Part shown: piece by piece, positions 1 through 6,232 of the stretch
Layout of the letters: each line of letters starts with the position of its first letter
Numbering within the stretch: the first letter of the stretch is position 1
Source: CAXSEA01 sp964235675
GTDB lineage: Bacteria; Armatimonadota; Armatimonadia; Armatimonadales; Capsulimonadaceae
Direction: 5' to 3'
Assembly: GCA_964235675.1 (NCBI GenBank)
Contig: CAXSEA010000183.1
Location: forward strand, 1-7,321
DNA: 7,321 bases
Made by a program: the position numbers and the translations under genes
Notes under the pieces: generated by a model
What the model was told of the DNA's origin: nothing
Seen by the model: the letters and a program-made list of their open reading frames with translations, nothing else
The model's database searches: none

Positions 1-1071
1 GACAACGACGCCAGTTATCCCTACACCGCACCGATCGAGAACAGCAGCGGCAACTTCATCGGCACCACCATATTCGGCGGTGGCGGCGGCACAAGTGGCA
101 ACAGTAATCCTTACGGCAATGGCACTGTCTATCAGCTTGACACGCAGCTTCTGCCGATTACGCCTCCCGCTACGCCGGCGACTATCAGCTCCGTGACAGT
201 CTCGCCCTCTTCCGTCGTCGGCGGGGCGACTGTTACCTATAATCCTGTGGGAACCGTGACCCTTACTTCTCCTGCCCTTATTGGCGGCGCGACGGTTTCC
301 CTGTATTCGTCCAACCCGTCGGTGGCCAGTGTTCCGGAGACTGTCACAATCCCCGCCGGCAGTACATCGGCCACCTTCCCGATCACGACGACCGCCGTTA
401 CGTCTACCTACAACGTTGGCATCGCGGCGATCTATAACAACTCGTACCAGAGTGCGAGCCTCCAAGTGACCCCGCCCCCTTCGACGCCGACCCCGTCCCT
501 TCGTCTGGTCTCGGTCTCCCCGACCAGCACCGAAGGCGGCACGAACACCACGATGAACCGCTTGTATCTGGCTCATCCGGCCACTGAGGACGCCACCATC
601 ACCCTCACCAGCAGCAACCCCGCCGTGGCCTCCGTCCCCGCTAACGTCACCGTCCTGCAAGGCTCCACCTCGCGTGCCTTCGAGATCAAGACCAGCAGCG
701 TCACGACGACTCAAACTGTCACGATCACCGCCAGCTACAACGGCAACACAAAAACGGCCACGCTGACCGTCACGCCCGCGCCGATCGTCCTCAAATCGGT
801 CGTCCTCTCGCCCGCCAGCACCGAAGGCGGCACCACCACAACGGCCAACCGCGTCTACCTGACCGGCAACGCCACGGTGGCCTCCACCATCACGCTCACC
901 AGCAGCAACCCGGCAGTCGCCTCGGTGCCGAAGAGCGTCACCGTGCAGCAGGGCTATAGCTCGCACGTGTTCACCATCACCACGACAGCCGTCACCAGCC
1001 CGACCACGGTCACTATTACCGCGACCTCCAACGGTGAAACGCAAACGGCCATTCTCACAGTCAACTCGTAG
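1..1071 (+). CDS. Paralog A, C-terminal part: last GloVer blade plus three Ig-like repeats (5' truncated)
   Basis: The frame is open from base 1 to the TAG at 1069-1071 (356 residues), so the start lies outside the window; the GTG at 193 is an internal Val codon. Residues about 16-50 are the last GloVer unit (SGNFIGTT, a Gly-rich loop, then GNGTVYQL), matching blade 7 of the two complete paralogs downstream. After a short Thr/Pro linker come three Ig-like repeats starting near residues 62, 167 and 262. Each has the pattern V-x-S-P-x-S-x-x-GG, SSNPxVASVP, a VTV/VTI-x-x-G strand and a closing ATLTV-type strand. A Pro-rich linker separates repeats 1 and 2. The protein ends right after repeat 3, with no sorting motif, hydrophobic helix or charged tail. 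By analogy with its neighbours it is a secreted propeller/Ig-like protein; the ligand is unknown. The reading frame and family relation are certain; the function is not. Confidence 0.93.
   Translation, partial: DNDASYPYTAPIENSSGNFIGTTIFGGGGGTSGNSNPYGNGTVYQLDTQLLPITPPATPATISSVTVSPSSVVGGATVTYNPVGTVTLTSPALIGGATVSLYSSNPSVASVPETVTIPAGSTSATFPITTTAVTSTYNVGIAAIYNNSYQSASLQVTPPPSTPTPSLRLVSVSPTSTEGGTNTTMNRLYLAHPATEDATITLTSSNPAVASVPANVTVLQGSTSRAFEIKTSSVTTTQTVTITASYNGNTKTATLTVTPAPIVLKSVVLSPASTEGGTTTTANRVYLTGNATVASTITLTSSNPAVASVPKSVTVQQGYSSHVFTITTTAVTSPTTVTITATSNGETQTAILTVNS
184..1068 (+). repeat. Three tandem Ig-like repeats of paralog A
   Basis: Three coding repeats of about 95-105 residues start at nt 184, 499 and 784. 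Repeat 1 is of the propeller-proximal type (SVVGG, no TTANRVYL block). Repeats 2 and 3 carry the STEGG-T-x-TT-x-NR-x-YL block. Repeat 3 resembles the last repeat of paralog B most closely, including a 29-nt exact match (805-833 with 3113-3141). Confidence 0.85.
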
Positions 1072-1077
1072 TCTCCG

Positions 1078-1137
1078 AAAACAGTTCTGCCCGCCGAATC
1101 GCAGCTCAACGCTCGGTTCGGCGGGCAGAACTGTTTT
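1078..1137 (+). terminator. Terminator-like hairpin after paralog A, probably bidirectional
   Basis: Two perfect 21-nt complementary arms (1078-1098 and 1117-1137) flank an 18-nt loop and begin 6 nt after the stop codon. The GC-rich core (CTGCCCGCCGAA with its complement) is flanked by an A run on the left and a T run on the right, as in a rho-independent terminator able to work on both strands. The T tract is short (TTTT then A), so efficiency is uncertain. Confidence 0.8.
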
Positions 1138-1155
1138 ATCGAATCAGGCATTTTC

Positions 1156-1167
1156 AACAGGCCTGTT
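1156..1167. promoter_or_regulatory. 12-bp perfect palindrome in the leader of paralog B
   Basis: AACAGGCCTGTT is its own reverse complement. It lies between the terminator of paralog A and the start of paralog B, about 24 nt before a weak -10-like TATGCT (1192-1197) that has no recognisable -35. A regulator site is possible, but one 12-bp palindrome in a gap of this size is expected by chance roughly once in twenty such gaps. The rest of the gap (1138-1264) shows nothing else clear. Confidence 0.25.
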
Positions 1168-1251
1168 CGCCGGTAATGGCCCGTTCCGCGCTATGCTAAA
1201 ACTAAATGCGCTTTCCGATGCGTGCGTCCACCACCGCCGCTTTTGCTCTAC

Positions 1252-1256
1252 AAGGA
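1252..1256 (+). promoter_or_regulatory. Shine-Dalgarno of paralog B, sets the start at 1265
   Basis: AAGGA lies 8 nt before the ATG at 1265. This decides the start: the frame is open further upstream to a GTG at 1034, but that start would overlap paralog A and translate through its terminator hairpin. The 1265 start puts a normal signal peptide at the N-terminus, and the same AAGGA-8 nt-ATG arrangement recurs at paralog D. Confidence 0.8.
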
Positions 1257-1264
1257 TTCTTTCA

Positions 1265-3379
1265 ATGCCCCGCCGCTCTCATTTGTGTTCCGCTCTCTCT
1301 GCCGCCGCGCTCACTCTCGGCGCTTTAAGCCTGCTTGCGGCTATCGCTCCCGCCGCCCGCGCCGACTACCCGGAGACAATCCTGCACAGCTTCCTCGACG
1401 GCAGTGACGGCTCTTCGCCCATAGCTGGCGTAGTTCAGGATTCCAACGGCAATCTATACGGCACCTCGGGTACAGCCGCGTATGAAATTACTGCGAGCGG
1501 CCAGTTCAGCGTCCTCTACATCTTCGACGAACACGCTTACCCAAGCCAGTTGCTCCTCGCTCCCGACGGCGCCCTCTACGGCACCACGCAGCAGGATGGC
1601 CCAAACGGCTTCGGCACCGTTTTTAAGTTGACGACCAGCGGCACCGAAACCGTCCTGCACGACTTCGCCGGAGGCACCGACGGCGAGCTTCCGGTAGGCC
1701 CGCTCGTCCTAGGGCACGATGGGCACCTCTATGGCACGACCTTCGGCGACGAATCTTCCGCCAAGGGCGGCAACGGCACTATCTTTAGCCTCAACACCAA
1801 CGGCTCGGACTACCTCGTGCAGTACCGCTTCAGCAGCTCTAACGCCGCTACTGCCGGCAGTAATCCGGTGGAGGGGTTCACACTCGCGCCGGGCACGAGC
1901 GATGTTCTCTACAGCACAACTCTGCAAGGCGGCTCGGCCGGAGGCGGCACTCTGTTTTCCTTGACCCCCGGCACAACCGACGGCGGCGCGTCTTTTAAGC
2001 GTTTGCACGCCTTCGGCGACGGCTCGGTCGTCAACGACGGCTTCAAGCCAAGAGGCTCTTTGCTCGCCGGGCCCGACGGCACTTTGTACGGCGTCACCAC
2101 TGAGCTAGGCCAGTATGGGCAGGGCGTCGTCTATAAAATCACTCCAAAAGGCGTCGAAACAATTCTGTACAGCTTTGATTCGAGCTCCAAAGATGGTGCT
2201 GACGCCATGGGTACGCTGCTTTTCGGCGGCGACGGCAATCTCTACGGCACTACCAACATGGGCGGCGCTGACCAGGATGGCAGCGTTTTTAGCATCACCA
2301 CCGACGGCGGCAACTACAACGACGTTTACAGCTTCGGCGAAAGCGCCAACGACGGCGACGGGCCATACTCAGGCGTCTTCGAGGACAACTCCGGAAACCT
2401 GATCGGCACGACAATCGGCGGCGGCGGCAGCAACAACTACGGCACCGTCTACAAGCTCGCCGCCGCTTTGCCCGTTGCGGCTGCCGTCAAATCCGCCGTG
2501 ATCTCGCCTAGCGCGGTAGTCGGCGGCCAGGCCAACGCCACCGAAACCATCACCCTCAACAAGCCCGCCCCATCCGGTGGCGCGATGATCGCTCTCTCCG
2601 CCGTCCGCTTCAACTCCACCGGCAGCGACAGCGCCGTCACTCTCCCGTCGTCGCTGACCATTCCCGCGGGCAGCGCCGCAGGGTCGTTTACCATCATCGC
2701 CAACAACGTCGCCACCACCACTGACGAGCAGATCAACGCCGTCTACAACACCGTCAGCACGCCCGCGACGATGATTGTCGTCGCCGCGTCCAGCACCGCC
2801 AATCTCAAATCAGTCGTGCTCTCGCCCACTTCCGTCCAAGGCGGCACGGCGGCCACCACCGCCAACCGGGTCTACCTCGATGCAAATACGACAGCAGCCG
2901 CCAAAATCACGCTCGCTAGCAGTAACCCGGCCGTCGCCGCAGTGCCTGCCAGCGTCACGATTCAGCCCGGCTACAGCTCCCACACTTTCACCGTCACCCC
3001 TAGCTCGGTAACCACATCGCAAACCGTCACCATCACCGCTAAATACAATGGCGTCACCCAAACCGCCACTTTGACAGTCGTCCCAGTCCCCGGCAGCGTC
3101 AAATCATTAACGCTCTCGCCCGCCAGCACCGAAGGCGGCACAAGCACCACGGCCAACCGCGTCTACTTGAGCGGCAACGCTCCCACCGCCACTACCGTGA
3201 CACTCACCAGCAGCAACACAGCCGTAGCGACTGTACCTGCCACAGTCACGGTGCAATCCGGCTACTCGTCACATGTCTTCACCGTCACGACCAATCCCGT
3301 CGCCAGCACGCAAACAGTAACAATCACCGCCACGGCGAACGGTGTCAGCCAGACGGCGACACTCACCGTAACTCCCTAA
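1265..3379 (+). CDS. Paralog B: secreted GloVer-repeat beta-propeller with three Ig-like repeats, 704 aa
   Basis: Residues 1-33 form a Sec signal peptide (basic MPRR start, Ala/Leu core, likely cleavage after AARA, before DYPETILHSF). Seven GloVer units follow, with their (D/S/N)-G-x-L-Y/I-G-T-T-like strands near residues 61, 101, 152, 212, 271, 323 and 376. Each is followed by a G-T-V-F/Y strand and, except the last, an L-H-x-F-type strand. The mature N-terminus (ETILHSF) supplies the strand missing from unit 7, which fits a closed seven-bladed propeller. Unit 4 has LYSTT in place of LYGTT and a TPGTTDGG insertion. Ig-like repeats start near residues 408, 514 and 612, and the protein ends at LTVTP without an anchor. 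GloVer repeats match TIGR03803, a family often associated with export. Likely extracytoplasmic binding or adhesion-like protein; no catalytic motif is visible and the ligand is unknown. It has its own leader and terminator, so it is probably monocistronic. Confidence 0.95.
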   Translation: MPRRSHLCSALSAAALTLGALSLLAAIAPAARADYPETILHSFLDGSDGSSPIAGVVQDSNGNLYGTSGTAAYEITASGQFSVLYIFDEHAYPSQLLLAPDGALYGTTQQDGPNGFGTVFKLTTSGTETVLHDFAGGTDGELPVGPLVLGHDGHLYGTTFGDESSAKGGNGTIFSLNTNGSDYLVQYRFSSSNAATAGSNPVEGFTLAPGTSDVLYSTTLQGGSAGGGTLFSLTPGTTDGGASFKRLHAFGDGSVVNDGFKPRGSLLAGPDGTLYGVTTELGQYGQGVVYKITPKGVETILYSFDSSSKDGADAMGTLLFGGDGNLYGTTNMGGADQDGSVFSITTDGGNYNDVYSFGESANDGDGPYSGVFEDNSGNLIGTTIGGGGSNNYGTVYKLAAALPVAAAVKSAVISPSAVVGGQANATETITLNKPAPSGGAMIALSAVRFNSTGSDSAVTLPSSLTIPAGSAAGSFTIIANNVATTTDEQINAVYNTVSTPATMIVVAASSTANLKSVVLSPTSVQGGTAATTANRVYLDANTTAAAKITLASSNPAVAAVPASVTIQPGYSSHTFTVTPSSVTTSQTVTITAKYNGVTQTATLTVVPVPGSVKSLTLSPASTEGGTSTTANRVYLSGNAPTATTVTLTSSNTAVATVPATVTVQSGYSSHVFTVTTNPVASTQTVTITATANGVSQTATLTVTP
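2486..3376 (+). repeat. Three tandem Ig-like repeats of paralog B
   Basis: The repeats start at nt 2486, 2804 and 3098 (about 106, 98 and 93 residues). The first is the proximal type (SAVVGG, then TITLNKPAPSGGA) and lacks the SSNPAVASVP block seen elsewhere. The second and third carry GGT-x-TTANRVYL, a SSN-x-AVA-x-VP block and GYSSH-x-FTVT. The third is about 70% identical by eye to the last repeat of paralog A. Confidence 0.85.
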
Positions 3380-3390
3380 TCTCCGCCCGG

Positions 3391-3448
3391 CAAATCCGTG
3401 GCCCCACCGCGAGACCATGTGACGCTTCGCGGTGGGGCCATTGATTTG
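3391..3448 (+). terminator. Terminator-like hairpin after paralog B
   Basis: Beginning 11 nt after the TAA, a 13-bp perfect GC-rich stem (3400-3412 with 3427-3439) is extended by CAAATC/GATTTG (3391-3396 with 3443-3448) across a three-position join with one real mismatch and one G-U pair. The loop is 14 nt. There is no good T tract after it, so it may act as an mRNA 3'-end stabiliser or an imperfect terminator. Confidence 0.65.
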
Positions 3449-3468
3449 CTTGGGATGAGCGGGCGACT

Positions 3469-3482
3469 CTGCATATTTGCAG
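3469..3482. promoter_or_regulatory. Inverted repeat CTGCA-TATT-TGCAG upstream of the paralog C promoter
   Basis: Two 5-bp complementary arms around a 4-nt spacer lie about 30 nt before the -35 element and directly abut the next dyad. It is a possible activator or repressor half-site pair, but short enough to be chance. Confidence 0.25.
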
Positions 3483-3500
3483 CGTAATTACTTAATTCGC
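3482..3500. promoter_or_regulatory. AT-rich dyad upstream of the paralog C promoter
   Basis: AATTA-CT-TAATT (3486-3497) is flanked by GCG and CGC, giving an almost complete dyad with one unpaired T at 3485. It ends 12 nt before the -35 box. The sequence ATTACTTA within it (3487-3494) recurs at 3549-3556, downstream of the -10 box. Confidence 0.35.
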
Positions 3501-3512
3501 CTGATTGAATGC

Positions 3513-3541
3513 TTGACAATGCAACGATTCCTCTCTATCTT
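3513..3541 (+). promoter_or_regulatory. Sigma70-type promoter of paralog C
   Basis: A full-consensus TTGACA (3513-3518), a 17-nt spacer and TATCTT (3536-3541, four of six positions of TATAAT) lie in the most AT-rich part of the window. Transcription would start near 3548, giving a leader of about 65 nt before the ATG at 3614. It is the strongest promoter match in front of any gene here. Confidence 0.7.
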
Positions 3542-3542
3542 G

Positions 3543-3554
3543 AGTAATATTACT
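3543..3554. promoter_or_regulatory. 12-bp perfect palindrome at the expected start site of paralog C (operator candidate)
   Basis: AGTAATATTACT is a perfect palindrome that begins one base after the -10 box and covers the expected transcription start, a classical place for a repressor site. A second perfect palindrome follows after six bases. No regulator gene is in the window. Confidence 0.45.
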
Positions 3555-3560
3555 TACCGC

Positions 3561-3572
3561 AAATAATTATTT
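3561..3572. promoter_or_regulatory. Second 12-bp perfect palindrome in the paralog C leader
   Basis: AAATAATTATTT is a perfect palindrome whose centre is 18 bp from that of the preceding one. Being pure A/T it is more likely by chance than a mixed palindrome, but the close pairing is suggestive. A 5-bp hairpin (CGCTG-ATCG-CAGCG, 3582-3595) follows, ending just before the Shine-Dalgarno. Confidence 0.35.
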
Positions 3573-3600
3573 CCGGTGCAACGCTGATCGCAGCGCAATC

Positions 3601-3606
3601 AAGGAG
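3601..3606 (+). promoter_or_regulatory. Shine-Dalgarno of paralog C
   Basis: AAGGAG lies 7 nt before the ATG at 3614 and supports that start, which also gives a complete signal peptide. Confidence 0.85.
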
Positions 3607-3613
3607 TTTCGCC

Positions 3614-6154
3614 ATGTTCCGCCCACTCAATCCACGCTCCGCCTCAAGCGCCGCGTTTCTATTTCTCACGGCTGCAAGCCTTGCCCTTAGCCTGAGCGCT
3701 CCAGCCGCTCGAGCGGACTACGCCGAGTCCATCCTGCACACGTTCAACGCGCCCGGCGCGGCAGCCGGCGACGGGCAGTACCTTTATTCCGGCGTGGCGC
3801 AAACCAGCGACGGCACGTTTTGGGGCACCACCGAAGACGGCGGCTCCGCTGGCGAGGGGACCGTCTGGAAATACACGGTCGCCGGCAAATACAGCGTCGT
3901 GCATAATTTCGGCGACGGCAGCGTCGCAAACGACGGCGAGCTGCCCAGGGCTACTCTCACCGTCGGCCCAGACGGCAACCTGTACGGAACGGCTTACTCC
4001 GGCGGTTCGGGGAATGCCGGCGTCGTCTACAAAATCACCCCGTCCGGCACGCTGACCATCCTGCACGCGTTCCAAGGCATCAGCGCAGGCGACGGCAGCG
4101 AGCCGATCGCGAGCGTCACCTTCGGCCACGACGGCAAACTCTACGGCACCACCGCCTACGGCGTCGACAATCAGGACGGCGGCGGCGATGACGATTTCAC
4201 GGGCGCTGATGCCTCCAGCGGTCCTGCGGGCGGTACGATCTTCAGCCTCAATTCAGACGGCTCCGATTACATTGTCCAGTACCGTTTCTACGAATCGAAC
4301 GAGACTGTCGACGCCCTTTCGCCGTACGGAACGCTCGCTCCCGCCAGCGGCTCCAGCACTGTGCTCTACGGAACCACTTATCAAGCCGGCCCCGGCGACA
4401 GCGGCAACGTGTTCGCGTTCACGCCCGGCACCACCGACGGCGGCGGCACGATAAAGATTCTGCACAGCTTCAATGACGGGAGTGTCGCCAACGACGGCGG
4501 CGGACCGTTCACGGGACGCCTAATCGTGACCTCTTCCGGTAATCTGATCGGCACGACCACCAGCGGCGGCCTTTATGGCCGGGGCGTGTTGTTCGAGCTC
4601 GCGCCCGACGGCAGCTCGTATACCATTTTGCACGCGTTCGGCAACGGCACCGACGGTCAAGAACCGACCGGTGGCCTGACCCTTGCCGGCGACGGCGCTT
4701 ATTACGGGGTGACCACGCTCGGAGGCACGAGCGCCAATGACGATGGCACCGTGTTCCGCGCGCTTCCCACCAGCTCCGGCATCGATTATTCCGTAGTCTA
4801 CAACTTTCAAGGCGGCCAGGGCACTGGTGACGAACCCCAAGCCAAGCCGTTCGAGGACAGCGACGGCAACCTAGTCGGCACGACCATGTACACCGGCTCG
4901 TCAGCAAACGGCGGCTCCGGCTACGGCACGCTCTACAAGCTGGCCGCCGGCCTTCCGAACCCGGTGCAAATCAAATCGCTCACCCTCTCGCCCACATCGG
5001 TGCTCGGCGGCAGCGCCAACTCCACGGCCACCATTACGCTCAATAAGCCCGCCGGCAGCAAAGGCGCGGTGTGCAGCATCTCTGTCGGCTCCAATGCCTC
5101 AAGCGTTGCGTCCGTTCCAGAATCGGTGACCATTCCCGCCGGACATGAAACGGCAACCTTCACCGTGACCACGCACGCCACCACTAAAACGATTACCACA
5201 GGAATCGCAGTCGGCTACAACGACTCCGAAGGTCAAACCCCGCTGACGATCACCACGGCGACTAAAGGCGTCGCCGTCTATACGGTGACAGCCTCGCCGA
5301 CATCCACGCAAGGCGGCACCTCCACTACGGCCAACCGCGTCACTCTCAACGAGGACGCACCGTCAGATACCGTTGTCACCCTCAGCAGCAGCAATACGGC
5401 CGTCGCCACCGTGCCTTCCACGCTCACGGTGCTACAGGGATACTCGTCGCGCACGTTCACGATTAAAACGGCGGCGGTCACCAAGGCTACCAATGTAACG
5501 ATCACGGCCACATACAATGGCATGAGCGAAACCACCCAGCTCATGGTCACCCCCGTAGCCGTGCAATCCATCACATTGTCTCCCACCAGCACACAGGGCG
5601 GCACGACCACGACGGCGAACACGGTTACCCTTACCGGTAAAGCGGACGTCGACGTAGTCGTTAATCTCCAGAGCACCAACACCGGCGTGGCGACGGTTCC
5701 CACCACGGTCACCGTCAAATCCGGCACATCGTCGCAGACGTTTCCCGTGACTACCCAAAGTGTCACGAGCACGCAAACGGTCATGATCCAAGCCGTTCAA
5801 GACGGACCGGCAGGGTTCCCATCCGCTACTCTCACCGTGACTCCCGCTCCCACGACGCCAGCCACGCTTTCGCGTGTCACTTTAAACCCGACGACCATTC
5901 AAGGAGGCGCGACGCCTCCGAGTAATGCCGCGTTCGTATACATTCATGGCAATCCTTCAGGGGACACTACAGTCATGCTGACCAGCAGCGATCCGTCCGT
6001 GGTAGCGATCCCCTCATCTATCGTCATTATGCAGGGGCGCTCTTCACGCTCCTTCACCTATACGACTAAACCCGTCACCAGCACTGAAACCGTGACGATC
6101 ACCGCGACTCTGAACGGGATGAGCGTATCGGCCAACCTAACCGTGACACCATAG
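3614..6154 (+). CDS. Paralog C: secreted GloVer-repeat beta-propeller with four Ig-like repeats, 846 aa
   Basis: Residues 1-34 are a Sec signal peptide (MFRPLNPR, a hydrophobic Ala/Leu stretch, likely cleavage after AARA, before DYAESILHTF). Seven GloVer units have their G-T-T-like strands near residues 66, 120, 173, 248, 308, 360 and 417. The ILHTF strand at the mature N-terminus again completes the strand missing from unit 7. Unit 3 carries a long Asp/Gly-rich insertion (about residues 185-207, with GGGDDDF) that the paralogs lack in this form. Unit 4 has the TPGTTDGGG insertion. Ig-like repeats begin near residues 451, 554, 650 and 751; the fourth is the most diverged (PPSNAAFVYIHG in place of TTANRVYL). 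The C-terminus is LTVTP followed by two consecutive TAG codons, with no PEP-CTERM, LPXTG or hydrophobic tail. It is probably a single-gene unit with its own promoter and terminator. A ligand-binding surface or released protein is likely by family; the substrate is unknown. Confidence 0.95.
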   Translation: MFRPLNPRSASSAAFLFLTAASLALSLSAPAARADYAESILHTFNAPGAAAGDGQYLYSGVAQTSDGTFWGTTEDGGSAGEGTVWKYTVAGKYSVVHNFGDGSVANDGELPRATLTVGPDGNLYGTAYSGGSGNAGVVYKITPSGTLTILHAFQGISAGDGSEPIASVTFGHDGKLYGTTAYGVDNQDGGGDDDFTGADASSGPAGGTIFSLNSDGSDYIVQYRFYESNETVDALSPYGTLAPASGSSTVLYGTTYQAGPGDSGNVFAFTPGTTDGGGTIKILHSFNDGSVANDGGGPFTGRLIVTSSGNLIGTTTSGGLYGRGVLFELAPDGSSYTILHAFGNGTDGQEPTGGLTLAGDGAYYGVTTLGGTSANDDGTVFRALPTSSGIDYSVVYNFQGGQGTGDEPQAKPFEDSDGNLVGTTMYTGSSANGGSGYGTLYKLAAGLPNPVQIKSLTLSPTSVLGGSANSTATITLNKPAGSKGAVCSISVGSNASSVASVPESVTIPAGHETATFTVTTHATTKTITTGIAVGYNDSEGQTPLTITTATKGVAVYTVTASPTSTQGGTSTTANRVTLNEDAPSDTVVTLSSSNTAVATVPSTLTVLQGYSSRTFTIKTAAVTKATNVTITATYNGMSETTQLMVTPVAVQSITLSPTSTQGGTTTTANTVTLTGKADVDVVVNLQSTNTGVATVPTTVTVKSGTSSQTFPVTTQSVTSTQTVMIQAVQDGPAGFPSATLTVTPAPTTPATLSRVTLNPTTIQGGATPPSNAAFVYIHGNPSGDTTVMLTSSDPSVVAIPSSIVIMQGRSSRSFTYTTKPVTSTETVTITATLNGMSVSANLTVTP
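4964..6151 (+). repeat. Four tandem Ig-like repeats of paralog C
   Basis: The repeats start at about nt 4964, 5273, 5561 and 5864. The first is the proximal type (SVLGG, TITLNKPAGSKGA). The second and third have STQGGT-x-TTAN-x-V-x-L. The fourth departs most, with TTIQGG and SSDPSVVAIP. A Thr/Pro linker precedes the fourth. The copy number is one more than in paralogs A and B. Confidence 0.85.
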
Positions 6155-6168
6155 TAGCTGGCGCAAGT

Positions 6169-6222
6169 AAATCAGCCTCTGAGCCGCATTTTGAAATGCA
6201 ACTCAGAGGCTGATTTTGTTTT
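6169..6222 (+). terminator. Rho-independent terminator of paralog C
   Basis: Perfect 15-nt arms (6169-6183 and 6202-6216) enclose a loop that itself holds a small hairpin (GCATT-TTGA-AATGC, 6186-6199). The stem runs into a T-rich tail (TTTTGTTTT, 6214-6222). It starts 12 nt after the double TAG stop. This is the clearest intrinsic terminator in the window. Confidence 0.88.
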
Positions 6223-6232
6223 CTCTACGTCG

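Noticed and set aside
193..1071. Paralog A as a complete 292-aa protein starting at the GTG at 193
   Set aside because: The frame is open back to base 1 and the upstream residues are a typical last GloVer unit; the GTG lies within the first strand of an Ig-like repeat and has no ribosome site.
1034..1264. Upstream extension of paralog B to a GTG at 1034 (77 extra residues)
   Set aside because: It would overlap the end of paralog A, run through the 21-bp hairpin and bury the signal peptide; the ATG at 1265 has a well-placed Shine-Dalgarno.
784..3376. CRISPR-like or transposon-type repeats
   Set aside because: The recurring blocks are in-frame protein repeats of about 95 codons with synonymous variation; there are no spacers, terminal inverted repeats or transposase.
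3659..4129. 156-aa minus-strand ORF opposite the propeller of paralog C
   Set aside because: It is a shadow of a strongly supported plus-strand gene with a signal peptide and regular repeats; it shows no recognisable domain.
5278..5784. 168-aa Val-rich minus-strand ORF that looks like a membrane protein
   Set aside because: It is the antisense reading of Thr/Val-rich Ig-like repeats, where ACG, ACC, GTC and GTG codons read back as Val, Gly, Asp and His. Similar shadows occur opposite the other Ig tracts.
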